From Petrolisthes cinctipes (lineage: Eukaryota > Arthropoda > Malacostraca > Decapoda > Porcellanidae), in assembly GCA_033782935.1 (NCBI GenBank), contig JAWQEG010000726.1, positions 473,001 to 537,000 of the forward strand: a stretch of DNA of 64,000 nt, written 5' to 3'. The position numbers and the translations under genes are program-made. The notes beneath the pieces were generated by a model that did not search any database, was not told where the DNA came from, and was given only the letters and a program-made list of their open reading frames with translations. The stretch's first letter is position 1. The number at the start of each line of letters is the position of its first letter. Positions 41,990 to 54,654 of this stretch are shown piece after piece.

Positions 41990-42395
41990 ACACAATGGCT
42001 CAGTATATAGTGTTTATGGAGTCATGACACCATTAATATTCTTACATATGGCCCAATGTTTCATGGTGATAATCATATAGTTAGATATATTTATAGAATA
42101 TAGTGTGTATGGATCATGACACCATTAATATTCTTACATATGGCCCAATGTTTCATGGTGATAATCATATACAGTAGTTAGATATATTTATAGAATATAA
42201 TGTCTATGGAGTCATGACACCAGTACCACACCATTAATGTTCTTACATACTGCCTTTTGTTTCATGGTGATAATCATATAGTTAGATATATTTATAGAAT
42301 ATAGTGTTTATGGAGTCATCACACCATTAATATTCTTACATACTGCCTTTTGTTTCCTGGTGATAATCATATAGTTAGATATATATTTCTAGTCA
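41990..42395. repeat. Tandem repeat, about 95-bp unit
   Basis: Four copies of tttatggagtcatgacacca, ttaatattcttacata, gtttcatggtgataatcata and gttagatatatttataga. Confidence 0.9.
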
Positions 42396-42469
42396 AGGTT
42401 TATCCATCATTGGTAATTTAGGAGATATGAGTCAGCCAGGGATATTATAACCTATTGATATTCACTATT

Positions 42470-42856
42470 AACACTTTACTTTTAAATCTGAGGCAACTCA
42501 TTCCTTCAAACTATTCCAAGCAACAATAGGCCACCATTGTTTTTGTTATTGTAATGTTTCCCTGAATACTTTGGAAGAATCAAGGGTACTCTAATGTACC
42601 AAATGTATACAGTACTATATATCACCTTAAGAAATAATTGTCATTCATTTCATATTGTTGCCTCAAACAAGAATATTCACCTTCCTTGTATTCCTTCCCT
42701 CTTCTTGGTAAAGTAGTGGTCTACTGATTCCTCCAAACTATCCCAGGAAATAAATCACCTCAGTGTTGTTACTAATAAGGGATCTGGGTCTGTTTTGTGT
42801 CATAGTTTGGAGGATTCAGTAACTCTCCAATGTACCAAATATAAGATGTTCTTCCC
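42470..42856. mobile_element. Two eroded TTAA-foldback MITEs in tandem
   Basis: Copy one (about 42470-42632) has ttccttcaaactattccaag and actttggaagaatc with CTTAA at its right end. Copy two (about 42700-42856) has gattcctccaaactatccca and tagtttggaggattc and ends CTTCCC with TTAA at 42857-42860. The left ends are eroded. Confidence 0.6.
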
Positions 42857-42859
42857 TTA

Positions 42860-43800
42860 AATGTTTGTATCACCGAAATAATTAATGTTTAGCAAGAACC
42901 TTGATATATAGACACTTTTTATACACTACAGGAGAATTTCATATACAGTAGTAATCATTTTAATAATTATTATATTTAGTAAACCCTCTAGTATCATTAT
43001 TATCATTAATACCTTATTTCCCCCTCTTCAAGGGGTGGGGAGGCTCTAGCTCCAATACAAGACCCCTGACAGTCAAGGGATCCAGCTCCAAGGTCATTAG
43101 TGGTGTCCCCAACCCTCCTTGTATTGTAAGGGATATGAGGACAACTACAGCATAAGAATGGTGGGCGATGGGGATGACTTATTTTACACCTCTAACCCTC
43201 AATAATACAATGAATAAATACTTGTATCAAACACCACTTCATTTTACACTCAGTCACTCATTGAAGACCAAATGTTTTCCCAGGTTCCTGTTATTTATTA
43301 TCATACAGACTTACTAAGTGATCTGGTGGGACTGTTAAAAGGATATAATATTATGTGATAAATTTAATCATCTTATATCATGGACCTTCTGTATGTTAAT
43401 TGTCTTTACAAGGTGGAAGAAGATGCCAAATAATTATTTTCCCCTTTCATCTCTAGTATCCTCATGTTGCATACAATGAGTTAATGTTGTTTTTTCTCAT
43501 TACAGATGTTGTTTGGTTCACTACAAGACAACAAACAATAGATTGTCCCAAGCATTCTCCATTTTGTTCTTATCATCGAAGACGTTCCCATATCAAGGAC
43601 ATAAACAACAACAACAACAACAACAAGAATATTAAAGGCAAAATTATTACAACCATCATCATCAACAGAAGTTACTGGTATTGATACATTTTTCTTTTTA
43701 AGCATTAATTGTAGGTGATGATATTTTACTAAAGACTCCCAGGTACTACTTTGACTCTACAATATAAACAATGCATATACAATATTGGTATAACCTTTTA
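42860..43800. other. Non-coding stretch
   Basis: No gene recognised. There is a (CAA)n run at about 43606-43625. The AT/GT-rich frames near 43.5 kb look accidental. Confidence 0.45.
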
Positions 43801-43801
43801 A

Positions 43802-43961
43802 GGGGAGATTTTCTTGTTGGTAAATTGAAAGGCTAATGATTCCTCCAAACTATGCCAGGAAACAGAGGGCCTTAATGTTACTACTGTCATAGGGGATCTG
43901 TTTTATGGAATAGTTTGGAGGAATCAGAGATTTTTCAATTTACTAACAAAAGAATCTCCCC
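43802..43961. mobile_element. TTAA-flanked foldback MITE, best-preserved copy
   Basis: TTAA (43798-43801), then GGGGAGATTTTCTTGTTGG, and closing AAAAGAATCTCCCC followed by TTAA (43962-43965). The internal inverted halves gattcctccaaactatgcc and tagtttggaggaatc are intact. 160 bp, no coding capacity. Confidence 0.85.
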
Positions 43962-43969
43962 TTAATTAA

Positions 43970-44490
43970 ATGCTAGTATTGTAGTTTCTTTTCAGTGTGT
44001 AATGATTGTCTGTTACCAGTCTTAATAAAATTTCAAAACACACAACACTAATAGTCTGAGGAAAGATTATTTGTGGTGTTGACAATGACTCGATAGACAC
44101 ACTATAGAGCCATAGTACCAATACCACACCATTGTTAACAAACATCATTATTGTTCTTGTCTACGGCCCTTAGCCACAAATCATGTTTATAAAAGAGGTG
44201 AAGTCACATTAATAGATTGCACTGGATTAATTTGAAGTGAGTTTTTGGCCTGACATAACTTTGTATATAATGACATAAATACAGACCTAAAGTAATGATA
44301 TTTGGGAAACACATTTTTTTGTTAGATTGTTTTATTCGTCAGTTTGTATATGAATGAGGACATGAGTAAAGTGATGCTTGGTTGATTCTTTAGTAATGCA
44401 TAACTTTGCATGGTAGACTGGGTGGTGTTTTTAGCTACCGCACTCTAACTTAAACCTTGGAAATAATTTGACTCAATGACTTGCACTCCT
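43970..44490. other. Non-coding stretch
   Basis: No gene or element recognised. Confidence 0.45.
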
Positions 44491-44990
44491 CTCAATGACA
44501 AATGTACTATGACCTACCTACTGTAACTAATTGACTCACTTACTACCTTGACCTACCCACTGTAACTAACTGAGACTCACTTACTACCTTGACCTACCCA
44601 CTGTAACTAATTGACTCACTTACTACCTTGACCTACCCACTGTAACTAATTGACTCACTTACTACCTTGACCTACCCACTGTAACTAATTGACTCACTTA
44701 CTACCTTGACCTACCCACTGTAACTAATTGACTCACTTACTACCTTGACCTACCCACTGTAACTAACTGACTCACTTACTACCTTGACCTACCCACTGTA
44801 ACTAACTGACTCACTTACTACCTTGACCTACCCACTGTAACTAATTGACTCACTTACTACCTTGACCTACCCACTGTAACTAACTGACTCACTTACTACC
44901 TTGACCTACCTCTGGTAACTGACTGCTTCTCTCACTATCTTGACCTACCTCTGGTAACTGACTGCTTCTCTCACTGACTACTATGACCTA
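44490..44990. repeat. Minisatellite, 39-bp unit
   Basis: About eleven copies of actcacttactaccttgacc with tacccactgtaactaa(t/c)tg, very homogeneous until about 44900, then two diverged copies. Confidence 0.95.
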
Positions 44991-45289
44991 AACTTTGTAA
45001 CTAACCAACCAACTTATTTTTTACTTTTCTTTCATCATTGAGTAAACACATCCACTGTCTCTCTCTTTCCTTCTCACTGACTGGCTGGTATGGTTATTTA
45101 TGTAACACCTGTGTCATGTGGAAATACATAGATGGGTTGCCGTTGTTCATGTTGTGCTTGTTGGCATCGTTCTCAGGGGGTGAATTCTTTATGCCTTCTT
45201 TTGGAGGGTAAAACATGTCACACATATTGAGTTGGTCTGCTTTGTGGCAACATTACAGATTCAGTATAACCTCTTATTTTGTCAATAGC

Positions 45290-46330
45290 ATGGTGAGAGA
45301 GGATGGTGAAACCCTTTATGAAGACCACCTTGCCAGTAGTCAAAGAGATCTGCTGTATATATAAATAAACAAGATGTTGCTTCTTCCTTGATGTTGGGGC
45401 AAGTCTTTGAGAACTGGTGGTGGATAATGGTCATCTCTGTTACCTCATTAACCTCACAAATTTATGACAGGGAGTCACACACTCCATCCTTCTTCAGCAC
45501 TAGAAATAATGGAGCATTCCAAGTAGCTGATGGCTTGATGACTCCCTCTTGGAGCATCTAATGTACATTGGTTTGTACAATTTCTCTGTTGGTATATACA
45601 CTGGCTATGTACAATTGGCAAAAAATTGGAACTCCCCAATGGATAATTATAGTTAAATTTCAATGTAAGGGTGGTTACAATACTTTTATTGCCGACTGTA
45701 CCAGGGTTGATATTAATTTAATGTTTTACATGTTTGGTTTTGTACTTAACCCATTATCTACCTTCCTTCCCTCACACATGTATTTGAGTTCATTAATGAT
45801 GGTTTTGGAAATATTTGATATGGCCCTGGAAACTAAGGTGACCAAAGTCTAGCATGTTCTTACTTGAGCAAAGACCACTAGAACTTTTGTTGTTTGCAGG
45901 GCAGCAATGATGCAAGATATCTGGGGTGACTTTTCTTGTCCATTATATTTTACCCTTGAATGAGGGGGTTGTGGCATGAGGCTTCCATCAACAACTTGGG
46001 CTTTTGTATTTTCTCAGCTATTATACTGTATACTATCTGGCTAGTTTCATACATTTGGTGGTGTTGAATCTTCAAATTGTAAACTCAACATCACTTTCCT
46101 TTCAGCACCCTTGATTGGTTATCTTGAGAAAGATTGTTGTCCTGAAAAGAGCATTCTATCTTTGAGAGCTGATTTGTTGTGTTCTCCTACCTGTTTTGAA
46201 TTGAAGAAACAGTTTTCTCATACATCCCACTTTCTTGAAAATTCTAATGCTTTTCCTAGCTGTTGTTGCCAAGGGTTGACTTTAGACAGACATAAGGAGT
46301 TCATTGACTCCCAGACACCATGACTTAATG
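45290..46330 (-). pseudogene. Gypsy-type pol relic (RT start)
   Basis: Around 45475-45610 the minus strand reads REIVQTNVH, a stop, then MLQEGVIKPSATWNAPLFL and VLKKDG. This is the conserved opening of a Gypsy-type reverse transcriptase: proximal helix, GVI.PS and KKDG. Stops and frame changes follow on both sides and no RNase H, integrase or LTR was found. Flanking sequence up to 46330 may belong to the same decayed element but gives no recognisable domain. Confidence 0.5.
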
Positions 46331-46540
46331 TGACGTTAGATAGAACTGCTTAAATGGTTTTGTGGCAAAGAATCCTGACTATAAAATATACTGTACATTG
46401 GACTGGGAGGCTGCTGTCACAAAGCACAGTTACAAACTATGTAGAAGTCTGATTTGTACCACAGTTGGGTATAATTAGTAGCCTCTTACTGTAATTAGCT
46501 GACAAAGTGTTGTTCTTTTATTGTTTATGGTCAGATTTAA

Positions 46541-46696
46541 GCGGAGATTCTCTTGTTGGTGAATTGGAAGGTCTTTGATTTCTACAAACTATGCCATGAA
46601 ACAGATCCTATACTAGTAACATTGAGGGACTTTTGTTTTTTGGAATAGTTAGGAGGAATCAGTATCCTTCCAATTTACCAACAAGAGAATCTTCCC
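46541..46696. mobile_element. TTAA-flanked foldback MITE
   Basis: TTAA (46537-46540), GCGGAGATTCTCTTGTTGG, and closing CCAACAAGAGAATCTTCCC with TTAA (46697-46700). 156 bp. Confidence 0.85.
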
Positions 46697-46769
46697 TTAA
46701 TAATTAAGTATTAACAGTACTAATTTCCTCACCTCAAAACTTTGAATAGACCAACCCAGTAAAGTAGTT

Positions 46770-47205
46770 TAAGGACCATGTGACTGTATGAGAATTGGAG
46801 GATTCAGATTCCTCCTGACTATAGGCCTACCATGAAACAAGCTCCTTCCTTATAGTTGGTGTTTGGTGGCAATAATTGAAGGACTCATTTACCTCTAATT
46901 TTCCCTACTATATGACAGGGTCCTGTAAGTTAGTCTGAATTAGAGACTACAGATTTCCCCAGACTGATCCAAGAAACACATCATAAACAGTATTATAAAG
47001 CTTTGGTTTCTTAGGACAGTTTAGAGGAATAAATAGCCTCCAGTTAAATTTCATGTAGCCTGTGATGAAATTAAAATTGGAGACTGCATATTTCTCCAAA
47101 CTAAGCCACAAAGCAGACCCACTTACTTGTTAACAGTCTGTTTTGTGGCATAGTTTGAAGGACTGTAATCTCCAAAGTTGTCTACAGTATCCTTCATGTC
47201 TAATT
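46770..47205. repeat. Three eroded relatives of the TTAA foldback MITE
   Basis: Successive segments of about 130-155 bp (near 46770, 46925 and 47065) carry variants of ttcctcc-actataggcc/atttctccaaactaagcc, then gaaacaa/caaagcagac and tagtttgaagga, in the element's order. Ends are eroded and TTAA flanks not clear. Confidence 0.55.
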
Positions 47206-47209
47206 CTAT

Positions 47210-47900
47210 GCCACAAGATGAAGGTGGGAAGTGTTGATATATTCAATCAAGTGTTTATCAGGTGCAAAATTATTCAAGTCTGATTATTGTTGTTCATTGA
47301 ATCCTGATACAATAAATGTGAAGATGTGGAAAGAAGACAGTGTACTGGTAGTGCTGCTTCTTAACCCTTTCGTTGCTGCTATGTTTACCAGTGCTACCAA
47401 CAAGGAGCCAAATTGTTGGCTACGGCTTGTCTGCTGTGTGCCGAAATTTTTCATTCTCATACATTTTGCTTTGCTATGCTCTAAATAATAGAGTTTCGTT
47501 CTTGTAACAAAACCCTAGGACATTTTTGCTATACATAAGTTTATTGTGGAGAAATTCCCTGGTAAGACTATGCGAGGGTAGCCCAATCGGGCGGGAAATA
47601 TTCGGTCAGTACCGCCACCCAATGTTTACATATACGCCGTGTCAGGCTGCCAATCGTGATACGCCATCAACTGAAAAGATAATAGTTCGATTTTTCAAGG
47701 ATTATGTTATGTATTTCTACAGTAATTGGCGAAGAAAAACAGTAATCTATAAGAAAAAAAAGGGTAAATATTGTAAGAATTACCGTTATTACGTACGTTT
47801 TTTTTACCCATTTATTTAGGTAGACCATTCTAAGACTATTTTCTTGTTACCTGTTCTATGGCATTTCCTCCACAAATGCCCCATTTCCAAGATAGGGCAT
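47210..47900. other. Non-coding stretch with part of a dispersed repeat
   Basis: 47770-47890 (ttaccgttattacg, gtagaccattctaagac, tatggcatttcctcc) matches the inverted repeats around LINE copy 2. Frames of 85 and 97 codons are not supported. Confidence 0.5.
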
Positions 47901-47902
47901 AA

Positions 47903-48098
47903 CACTACTACAAAACGGTAATTCCTTCAAAAAAAACTAAAAAAACTAATTTTATACATTCCAAATGTATATGATCTTGACTGAAAACGTACTTGAACGT
48001 GACAAGTGATACCCAGTATACTGTACAGGAAAAGAATTATTTTAATTCATATAGTTTATTGGGTATTTGTTGAAAGAATTACCGTTTTGTAGCAGTGT
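47903..48098. repeat. Short inverted-repeat element
   Basis: The ends ctacaaaacggtaattcctt and gaaagaattaccgttttgtag are inverted around about 150 bp of AT-rich DNA, just past the piggyBac stop region. It could be a MITE or a piggyBac terminal segment. Confidence 0.5.
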
Positions 48099-50656
48099 TG
48101 CCAGATCTGGCTAGGTCCCAGTATTTTGCCCCGGTCATTTCTTGTACTTTACCACGGTTATTTCCCGGTAGTTTGACCAGGTTAGGTCCTGGCACTCTCC
48201 TATCAGTTTCACTTTCTGTTGGAGGTATAGGTTGAAGTGTGTGCCGTTGAACCCATCTAGCACATGCTAGCCTGTCAGGTGTTTCTCTAGGAAGAATGGG
48301 ACGACGACCAGGGTGTCTTATAATCTCTGGCTGGCCATACTTTTCAAGAAGCTGATATGCTACAGAGTATGTAAATGCACGGAGAGATGTTGGTCTATTT
48401 TCACTGTGCTTTAGCATGATGTTATATGAATTCAGTAGAGTTACATCTAACAGATGGAAAAATAGCTTGTGATACCATCTCACCCTTTTTCTTACACATT
48501 CTACATAGCTAATCATCATGTCAGCCTTGTCAACCAGACGCATGTTCTTGGTATAGTCCACTACAAGGTCTGGTTTCAGAATTACTTCCCCTGTTCTAAA
48601 GTTCTTTTTTTCCACTGTCTACCATTTCACCCTTATGGACAGTGGATAGCATGGTTACCTCTCTTTTATCATGCCATCTGACTGCTAAAATGTTGTCATA
48701 CTTTTGAAGATGGAGGTCACCTGCTCTTTATTTGTTGTCCTGGAAAATTCTTGGCATATTCTTTCGGGATTTATTCACTGTACTGCATGTTCCAACTTTT
48801 TGCTCGGAGCACAGTGGGGCTGACTTTATTCTCTGTGAATATTAGTTATCCCCCACAGGGCTAGAATAAAGATTGTTGTAGGATCTGGTCACTTTCTAGT
48901 GGATTTGACGAGATCTGCCCACATGGATTAAAAATCCACGTGAGGTGTACTGCAACCGGAGGCCTTTTTTTTTTTTTTTTTTCCACTGCTGTGTGGACCG
49001 CCAGCACACGGGGGTGCATTTCCCTTTGCATGCAGCAGTGTAAACTCCCTCCCTCTTATGGTCCCTTCAGGGCTGGTCTCATGGAAGGTACGGCCCCACT
49101 TGTAGCTCTTGTGGTAACATGGACTTGGGCCCACAGCACTGGCTGTGGGATCAAAGCCTTCCCCCCAATCTCCCTGGCGGTCGGAGGCCCCCAGACTCCC
49201 TGGTCCAGTAAGCTCTGGTCCCATTTCCTTGGGATGTGCTTCGGTAGCCCAGGCATATAGGGCCAGCCCCTCCTTTATTTTAATTTGTTTTTTCACTGCG
49301 ACCAGAGTATACCAGGGGTCTGTGGGGCAGGAGGCCATTCTGCCCCGGGAGAACATCAACAACAACAACAACTTTTTGCTCGTGGAGATACCGAGATAGT
49401 AGTGGACTGCTGTAATAGCTGTCGATGTACAGAATGTGGCCTTTTCCAGTGTAATTTTCCAGCATGGTCTTCACCAACCCCCCTGTGGCACCCAAAACAT
49501 CATCCCTGTTGTAGTCAATGTTGGTTCCTGAGTACACAAGTATGTCCAATATGTACCCAGTCAAACAGTCACACAACACATATTGTTTTATACCAAAGCG
49601 TTGTCGTTTAGATTTTATGTATTGTTTAAACACAAGACGTCCCTTGAACAAGGTGAGAGACTCGTCAAGGACCACTTTCTGGTAGGGAACAAAAAATCTA
49701 CTAAAACGGTCTGTCAACATCTTCATGACGTCCCTCACCTTCCACAGTCTGTCCCTTTGATGAGGCCTTGTGTTGCTGGCAAAGTGAAGAGTCCTGAGTA
49801 AAGCTTGAAACCGGTTCTGTGACATGAATTTTGAGAATGATGATGTACCCAGAAGTTTATCTTTTTTCCAATAGTCACTCAGTACTTGCTTCTTGGAATG
49901 TGGCATTAGAATAACAAGTGCCAGAAATACATAGAGCTCTCTGAGGTTTGTGTTGTGCCAGTTCTTGATTCGGCTGTGTGGATGTAAATTTTGTTCTGTA
50001 TGTTGTAGGAGATATGTATGTTGGTGATTAGTCTCCTCGGCTATCTTGCTCATTACTTCTTGATCAAAAAAGGCTTCAAAATACTCTATGTTGGCACCAT
50101 CATTCTCTACTGGAAAGGCAGATGTAACTCCTGATGTACTGTCGTCAAATGGGTGGATCTCCGGTTCAAAGTCATTACCCTCACTCCATTCAAGTCTGGC
50201 AGGTGGTGTTGCAGGATGAGTTGTTCTGGAGCAGGACTGTGTTGTGGCTTCCCTTGATGTTGATGGGAGAATGTTGACTGTTGGTGGTGGCATGGCAGGA
50301 TTTGTAGTGACTTGTTGTGGACTTGGGTTGCCTGATCTAAATCTAACCACTCTGATTTTGACAGGATTGGGTGTGACAGCTCTTGGTGTTGCTAATTGTG
50401 ACTGTGATGTACCTTGTACTCTTATAGCAGCTCTTGGTGTTGCTGACTGGGCTTGTGATGTACTTGATATGGCTGGAAGGGGTGTGGCTGACTTGGCTCG
50501 AGATGAACCTATTATGGCTGAATGGGATGTGACAGCTCTTGGAGGGGCTGGCTTGGACCGTGATAGGATGGTAGAAGGACCTGGGATGGCTGGATGGAGT
50601 GTGGCAGGACCTGATGCAACCGTGATTCCATACCTGTAAATGCATGATGATATCAA
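48079..50656 (-). pseudogene. piggyBac-type transposase, broken by a retroposon
   Basis: DDD transposase of the piggyBac (DDE_Tnp_1_7) type, which cuts and pastes at TTAA. The 5' portion (50656-49383) has a Pro/Thr-rich repetitive N-terminus, then NLRELYVFLALVILM, a catalytic Asp in VVLDESLTLFKGR (residue about 331) and another in LYIDSYYSSP (about 412). After the retroposon at 48807-49368 the frame resumes with GTCSTVNKSRKN, meets a stop near 48740 and a frameshift near 48610, and continues as NMRLVDKADMMISY (third Asp) and WYHKLFFHLLDV. The last 37 or so codons coincide with a dispersed repeat. An acceptor-like TTTACAG precedes the YRYGITVASG segment, so an upstream exon is possible. Inactive. 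Confidence 0.85.
48807..49368 (+). mobile_element. Retroposon with 14-bp target duplication in piggyBac
   Basis: Flanked by the direct repeat caactttttgctcg at 48793-48806 and 49369-49382. The insert is 562 bp, opens gagcacagtggggctgactt, has a T18 run near 48966, and ends in a (CAA)n tail on the plus strand. A tail plus target duplication indicates target-primed reverse transcription. No recognisable ORF or polymerase III boxes, so it may be a SINE or the 3' end of a LINE not otherwise in the window. Confidence 0.8.
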
Positions 50657-50699
50657 TACAGGTTCATTTGGTGATAGCCAAAATAAATCAAATACTGTA

Positions 50700-52275
50700 G
50701 TCTATCTATCTATTTATCTTTTGCCAGACACCTTGATCCCCGAAGGGGTGGCCACAAATGAATCACCTCCATGAACCCCTGTTCCCCGTTAACTGGCGTC
50801 CCTCCCACCCCATACCACTCTCCCTCACATACCTCTCAACTCCATCCCTCCACCTCACTCTCAGTCTGCCCCTCCCACTCCGTCCCTCCACCTCACTCTC
50901 GTACACTCTCTTAACCAACCTCTCGCTTCCCATACGCTCCACATCACCGAACCACCTCAAGGTGTTCCTTTTCACACTCTCCAACACCCACACACACACC
51001 ACACTGCTCCCGTACCTCTTCATTAGTCAGTCTGTCTCTCCATGTCACTCCACACACATTTCTAAGGTAGCTCATTTCCACCCCTCTAACTCTTGATTTA
51101 TGTCTTTCCATCATCGTCCACGTTTCACTCCCGTATGTCAGTGTCGGGATTACCACACTATCATGTAGCATTTTCTTCACTTCCATACTCATCACCCTAT
51201 TCCTTGTGACTGCTTTCAGTGTTCCTACAACCCTCTTCCCCTGTTGTACCCTCTCTCGCATCTCGTCCTCTGACCTCCCATCTTTACTCATCACACTGAC
51301 CAAATACTTAAATGAGCTGACATTCTCCATAACCTGTCCATTTAACCTCACTTCACAACCTGTGGCTGTACCCCTTTCAAAGACCATAACTTTGCTCTTC
51401 ACTATATTCACCTTCAGGTTCCGTTTCTCACACATATCTCCAAACATATTCACCAATCCCTGTAACTTCCACTCACTCCCCTCCCTTATCAGAGGTACAC
51501 AACCACCCACTGCTCTTCCCTGTATTTCTTTCATAACTCCATCCATGTATACATTGATAAACCACGAGGACATGACACACCCTTGCTTCAACCCAACGTT
51601 CAAGTTAAAGAACTTAGTATAGTACAGTACAGTATAGTAATGGTACACATTTCAGATAAGAAGAGATATTCATTGCACATACTGTATTGATTCAAGAGTA
51701 GCTCCAAACAGTTCAAATACTATACTGTAGTGTATCATACACCAATACACACCTCAAATAATAGTCCACAACTTGACTAATAGAGCACAGTTCAAGTACG
51801 TACTCCCATCCACACTTGGGACCTTTCAGGTTTTCAACTTCCCTATTGCTTTTCTAAGCTCTTCCTTTCCTATTTCTACCTGTTCACCTTGATGATTCTA
51901 CCTGCCTCCATCCCCATGCATGTAACCATTGACTCTCCCCCTGTCCCCTTACTCTTCCACACTTCTTTTACTGCTCTTCTTCCACTCAGTGACTCTACCC
52001 TCACTCTTCATTCTTTTCCCACTTCCACTTTCTTACCTCTTTCCAAAATAACTTCTTATTTTCACTGAATTTTTCATTCAGCTTCCTGCCAAACTCCTCA
52101 TCCACTCTCCTCTTGCTCTCTCTCACCAGCCTATTGACTTGTCTCTTGTATGATTTATACTCCCTCTTTCTCCTCTCTCTCACCTCCACTGGCACACTCC
52201 TCTGAAGCATTATCTTGTATGCCTTCCTTTTATTCTCTATTGGATCCTTTATCTCATCTGTCCACCACACAATCC
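50700..52275 (-). pseudogene. LINE C relic, same family as LINE B
   Basis: A (GATA)n tail lies at 50700-50719. Reading leftward from 52270: WWTDEIKDPIENKRKAYKIM and VDEEFGRKL..KFSENKKLF (linker), scraps of RT start at 51830-51980, then 51648-50944 with VGLKQGCVMSSWFINVYMDG, SKVMVFERGTATGCEV, FKYLVSVMSKDG and VIPTLTYGSETWTM, and NTLRWFGDVERM to the end. The FADD catalytic box is missing: the frame jumps from YMDGVMKEI to the segment after it. A 190-bp unrelated stretch (51645-51835) further splits it. Confidence 0.75.
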
Positions 52276-52279
52276 CTAC

Positions 52280-53350
52280 TGCCTAAAAATGGGACATAAT
52301 TATGATACACAAATCACAATACTGTACTGTAAGAAATAGGCCTACATGCAGATTCAGACTGGAAATCAAATATAGGAACTACAAATACCTGTACTGTAAT
52401 GTAGGCTACAATAGTTCATATAAATGCACCTACACTACTACAGTAGGCTACAGTAATAAGTTTTACATACAGTAATAACAAAAGAGCCTTCAAACATTAG
52501 ATACTGTACTGTACTGTACTGTACAGGCTTGTAAGAGCTTGGTATGTTACAAGTACGAATGATAATTGAATGCTTAATTAATGTAGTGAAACGTGAATTA
52601 GGTGAGGGAAAATGATGAGTTAGATTGTCACTGTACATTCTCAAGATCTAGGTGTGGTACGGAGCAGCGGTCATTATGTCCTCCTCGTATCAACGGACAC
52701 ACCAGGGTATACTCTGGATTCTGGGCCACCCCACGTTGAAAACACCGCTTCTCGTCCGTCCCTCCTCATACAGCGACTACTTATTTATGACATTTTTTCC
52801 TTACTCGGGATATTCCATGCGCTGTTTATGGTGCAATTCGCTTGCAAATCATATCGAGTTTGCCATTTCATATATAAATATTGACTTCGTAAACTAAATA
52901 CGAAATTGTAAAATACATTACTGCCGGAGCATTTTTCCCACAAGAAAATACATAGGGAGAGACATGGCCAAGGAATACATGGTCAAACCGTTTCGCTCCA
53001 CGACCTCCCACCGGGGGGGGTGAGATATTCTGTGAGGTAGAGCATCGGGATGACCAGCGGTCAGTGATGGATTCTTGTCACAGTTCAACCAGGACTACAG
53101 CTGGCAGGCTCGCACTGATCTCCGACAACACACCCGTTTTCTTTTGACATAGTATACTTGTGTATTCCTCAAGAAGGATTTTCATTCTATAGGAGTACTG
53201 ACTGTCTTGCTCTGTGTGTATTTTTGTGGTATGTGTGTATCTTTGTGCATTCCCTTGGTCTGCGGTGACTATTTGTGTATTATTTGGTTAAATTTCATGA
53301 TTTTCATTACTTCGAGTCCAGCTTTAAATTTTTTGGGATAAGCGAAGGTT
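52280..53350. other. Non-coding stretch
   Basis: No gene recognised. Short ctgtactgtactgtact runs occur at about 52505. Two overlapping plus frames at 52652-52897 have no support. Confidence 0.45.
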
Positions 53351-53354
53351 AAAT

Positions 53355-53422
53355 TCACTATTATAATTTCTTTCTTTCTTCCCCTCTTTCTTTCTTTCTG
53401 CCCCCCCCCCCCCCTCTTTCTC

Positions 53423-53454
<32 letters not shown>

Positions 53455-53712
53455 TCAAAAGTTAAGGAGTGTTTTGCACTTGGAAGGTGTTAATTGTGGG
53501 AGGCACAGTTCCTGTAATTAATGCAGATTACTAGCTATGGTCAGGTGACTCCATTCCCATTAGACGCATGACATGCCTCTCCTCTCTCTATTTATTTCTT
53601 ACTTCCTCTCTCTTTCTTTCTTCCTCTCTCTCTTTTTTCCTATCTCTTTCTTTCTTCCTCTCTTTCTTTCTTCCTCTCTTTCTTTCTCCCCCCCCTCTCT
53701 CTATATATACCA
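53355..53712. repeat. Pyrimidine-rich microsatellites
   Basis: Two tracts of (CTTT)n, (CT)n, C15 and (TA)n at about 53365-53452 and 53575-53712 are separated by about 120 bp. The 88-codon plus frame spanning the second is a repeat translation. Confidence 0.85.
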
Positions 53713-53719
53713 TAACGAT

Positions 53720-54650
53720 GAAATAAAAAATATTATAGAAATAACTATGTGTCTCATTCACTGTAGCCTACATAACAATAATGCCAAAATTAAAAAAATA
53801 GGTAGTAAAACACTGTCTTTCATTCCCTATGCAGAATAATAACATTAAATTAAAGTAGAATTAAAGCAGTTGATGGGTTCCAGTTGGTTCCACTTCCTAC
53901 TGCTACACCAGGCCAAAATCGTGGTGGTTGGAAGGAGAATAACGCTTGGGTTATAACGATAAAACCAACCATGGGATAATCTTTGAAATAGTTTCATTCT
54001 CTTTCCCAGCTCATTATACCTGCAAATGGCCTTACCTAACCTAACTTAAACTGAACCTAACCTAACCTAACCAAATCAAGTGCTGGCACATACCAGTATA
54101 AAGTTCACGAATATGCGACCAGGGGGGGGGGAGGGGGGGGAAGGTCCTATATTTATGTTATTCATAGCACCAGTTGTTAAACATGCTGAACTAATAATTG
54201 AGATAGTGTACCATTCTAATAAATATTTGTATCCTTAACAATACTAAGCATTTTAAGTTATTGTTTTTCATTGTCACTATTCCACAGATGGCGGGATTAT
54301 ACCTTGATATCATAATTATCAGATAAGTTATATAAGTAATACATACAGTACACAGCTCCAACAAAAGCTCTAGTCCAATCCATCATTCTGGTTATCACTA
54401 TTATTAAAAAATGTTGTGGATTTGGGATCGATTCAAAGTCTACGGATCTGTTTTAAGCCCGTGATCAGTAAGGGTTCAATTCTTCATACGTTGTAACCTT
54501 CTCTGGACCCTGCGTTGTAATAACTTCCCTCACCTACCCAAAAGACAATAGGGGGTGATGTGAGGGGGTTTAGGGTTGATTTTGAAGTGTTCGATCGTTC
54601 GCCCACGGTAATAGATTTGGCTTTCATGTTTATTATTATTATTATTTTTA
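53720..54650. other. Non-coding stretch with short CCTAA run
   Basis: cctaacctaacctaacc at about 54056-54072 is a telomere-like motif. A G-rich tract lies at 54123-54140. No gene recognised. Confidence 0.5.
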
Positions 54651-54654
54651 TTTA

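Noticed and set aside
43481..43705. Frames with poly-Val or poly-Asn near 43.5 kb
   Set aside because: They derive from a (CAA)n microsatellite.
48928..49371. A 147-codon minus frame and 106-codon plus frame inside the retroposon
   Set aside because: They overlap each other, run through a T18 tract and show no domain; the segment is better explained as a non-coding retroposon.
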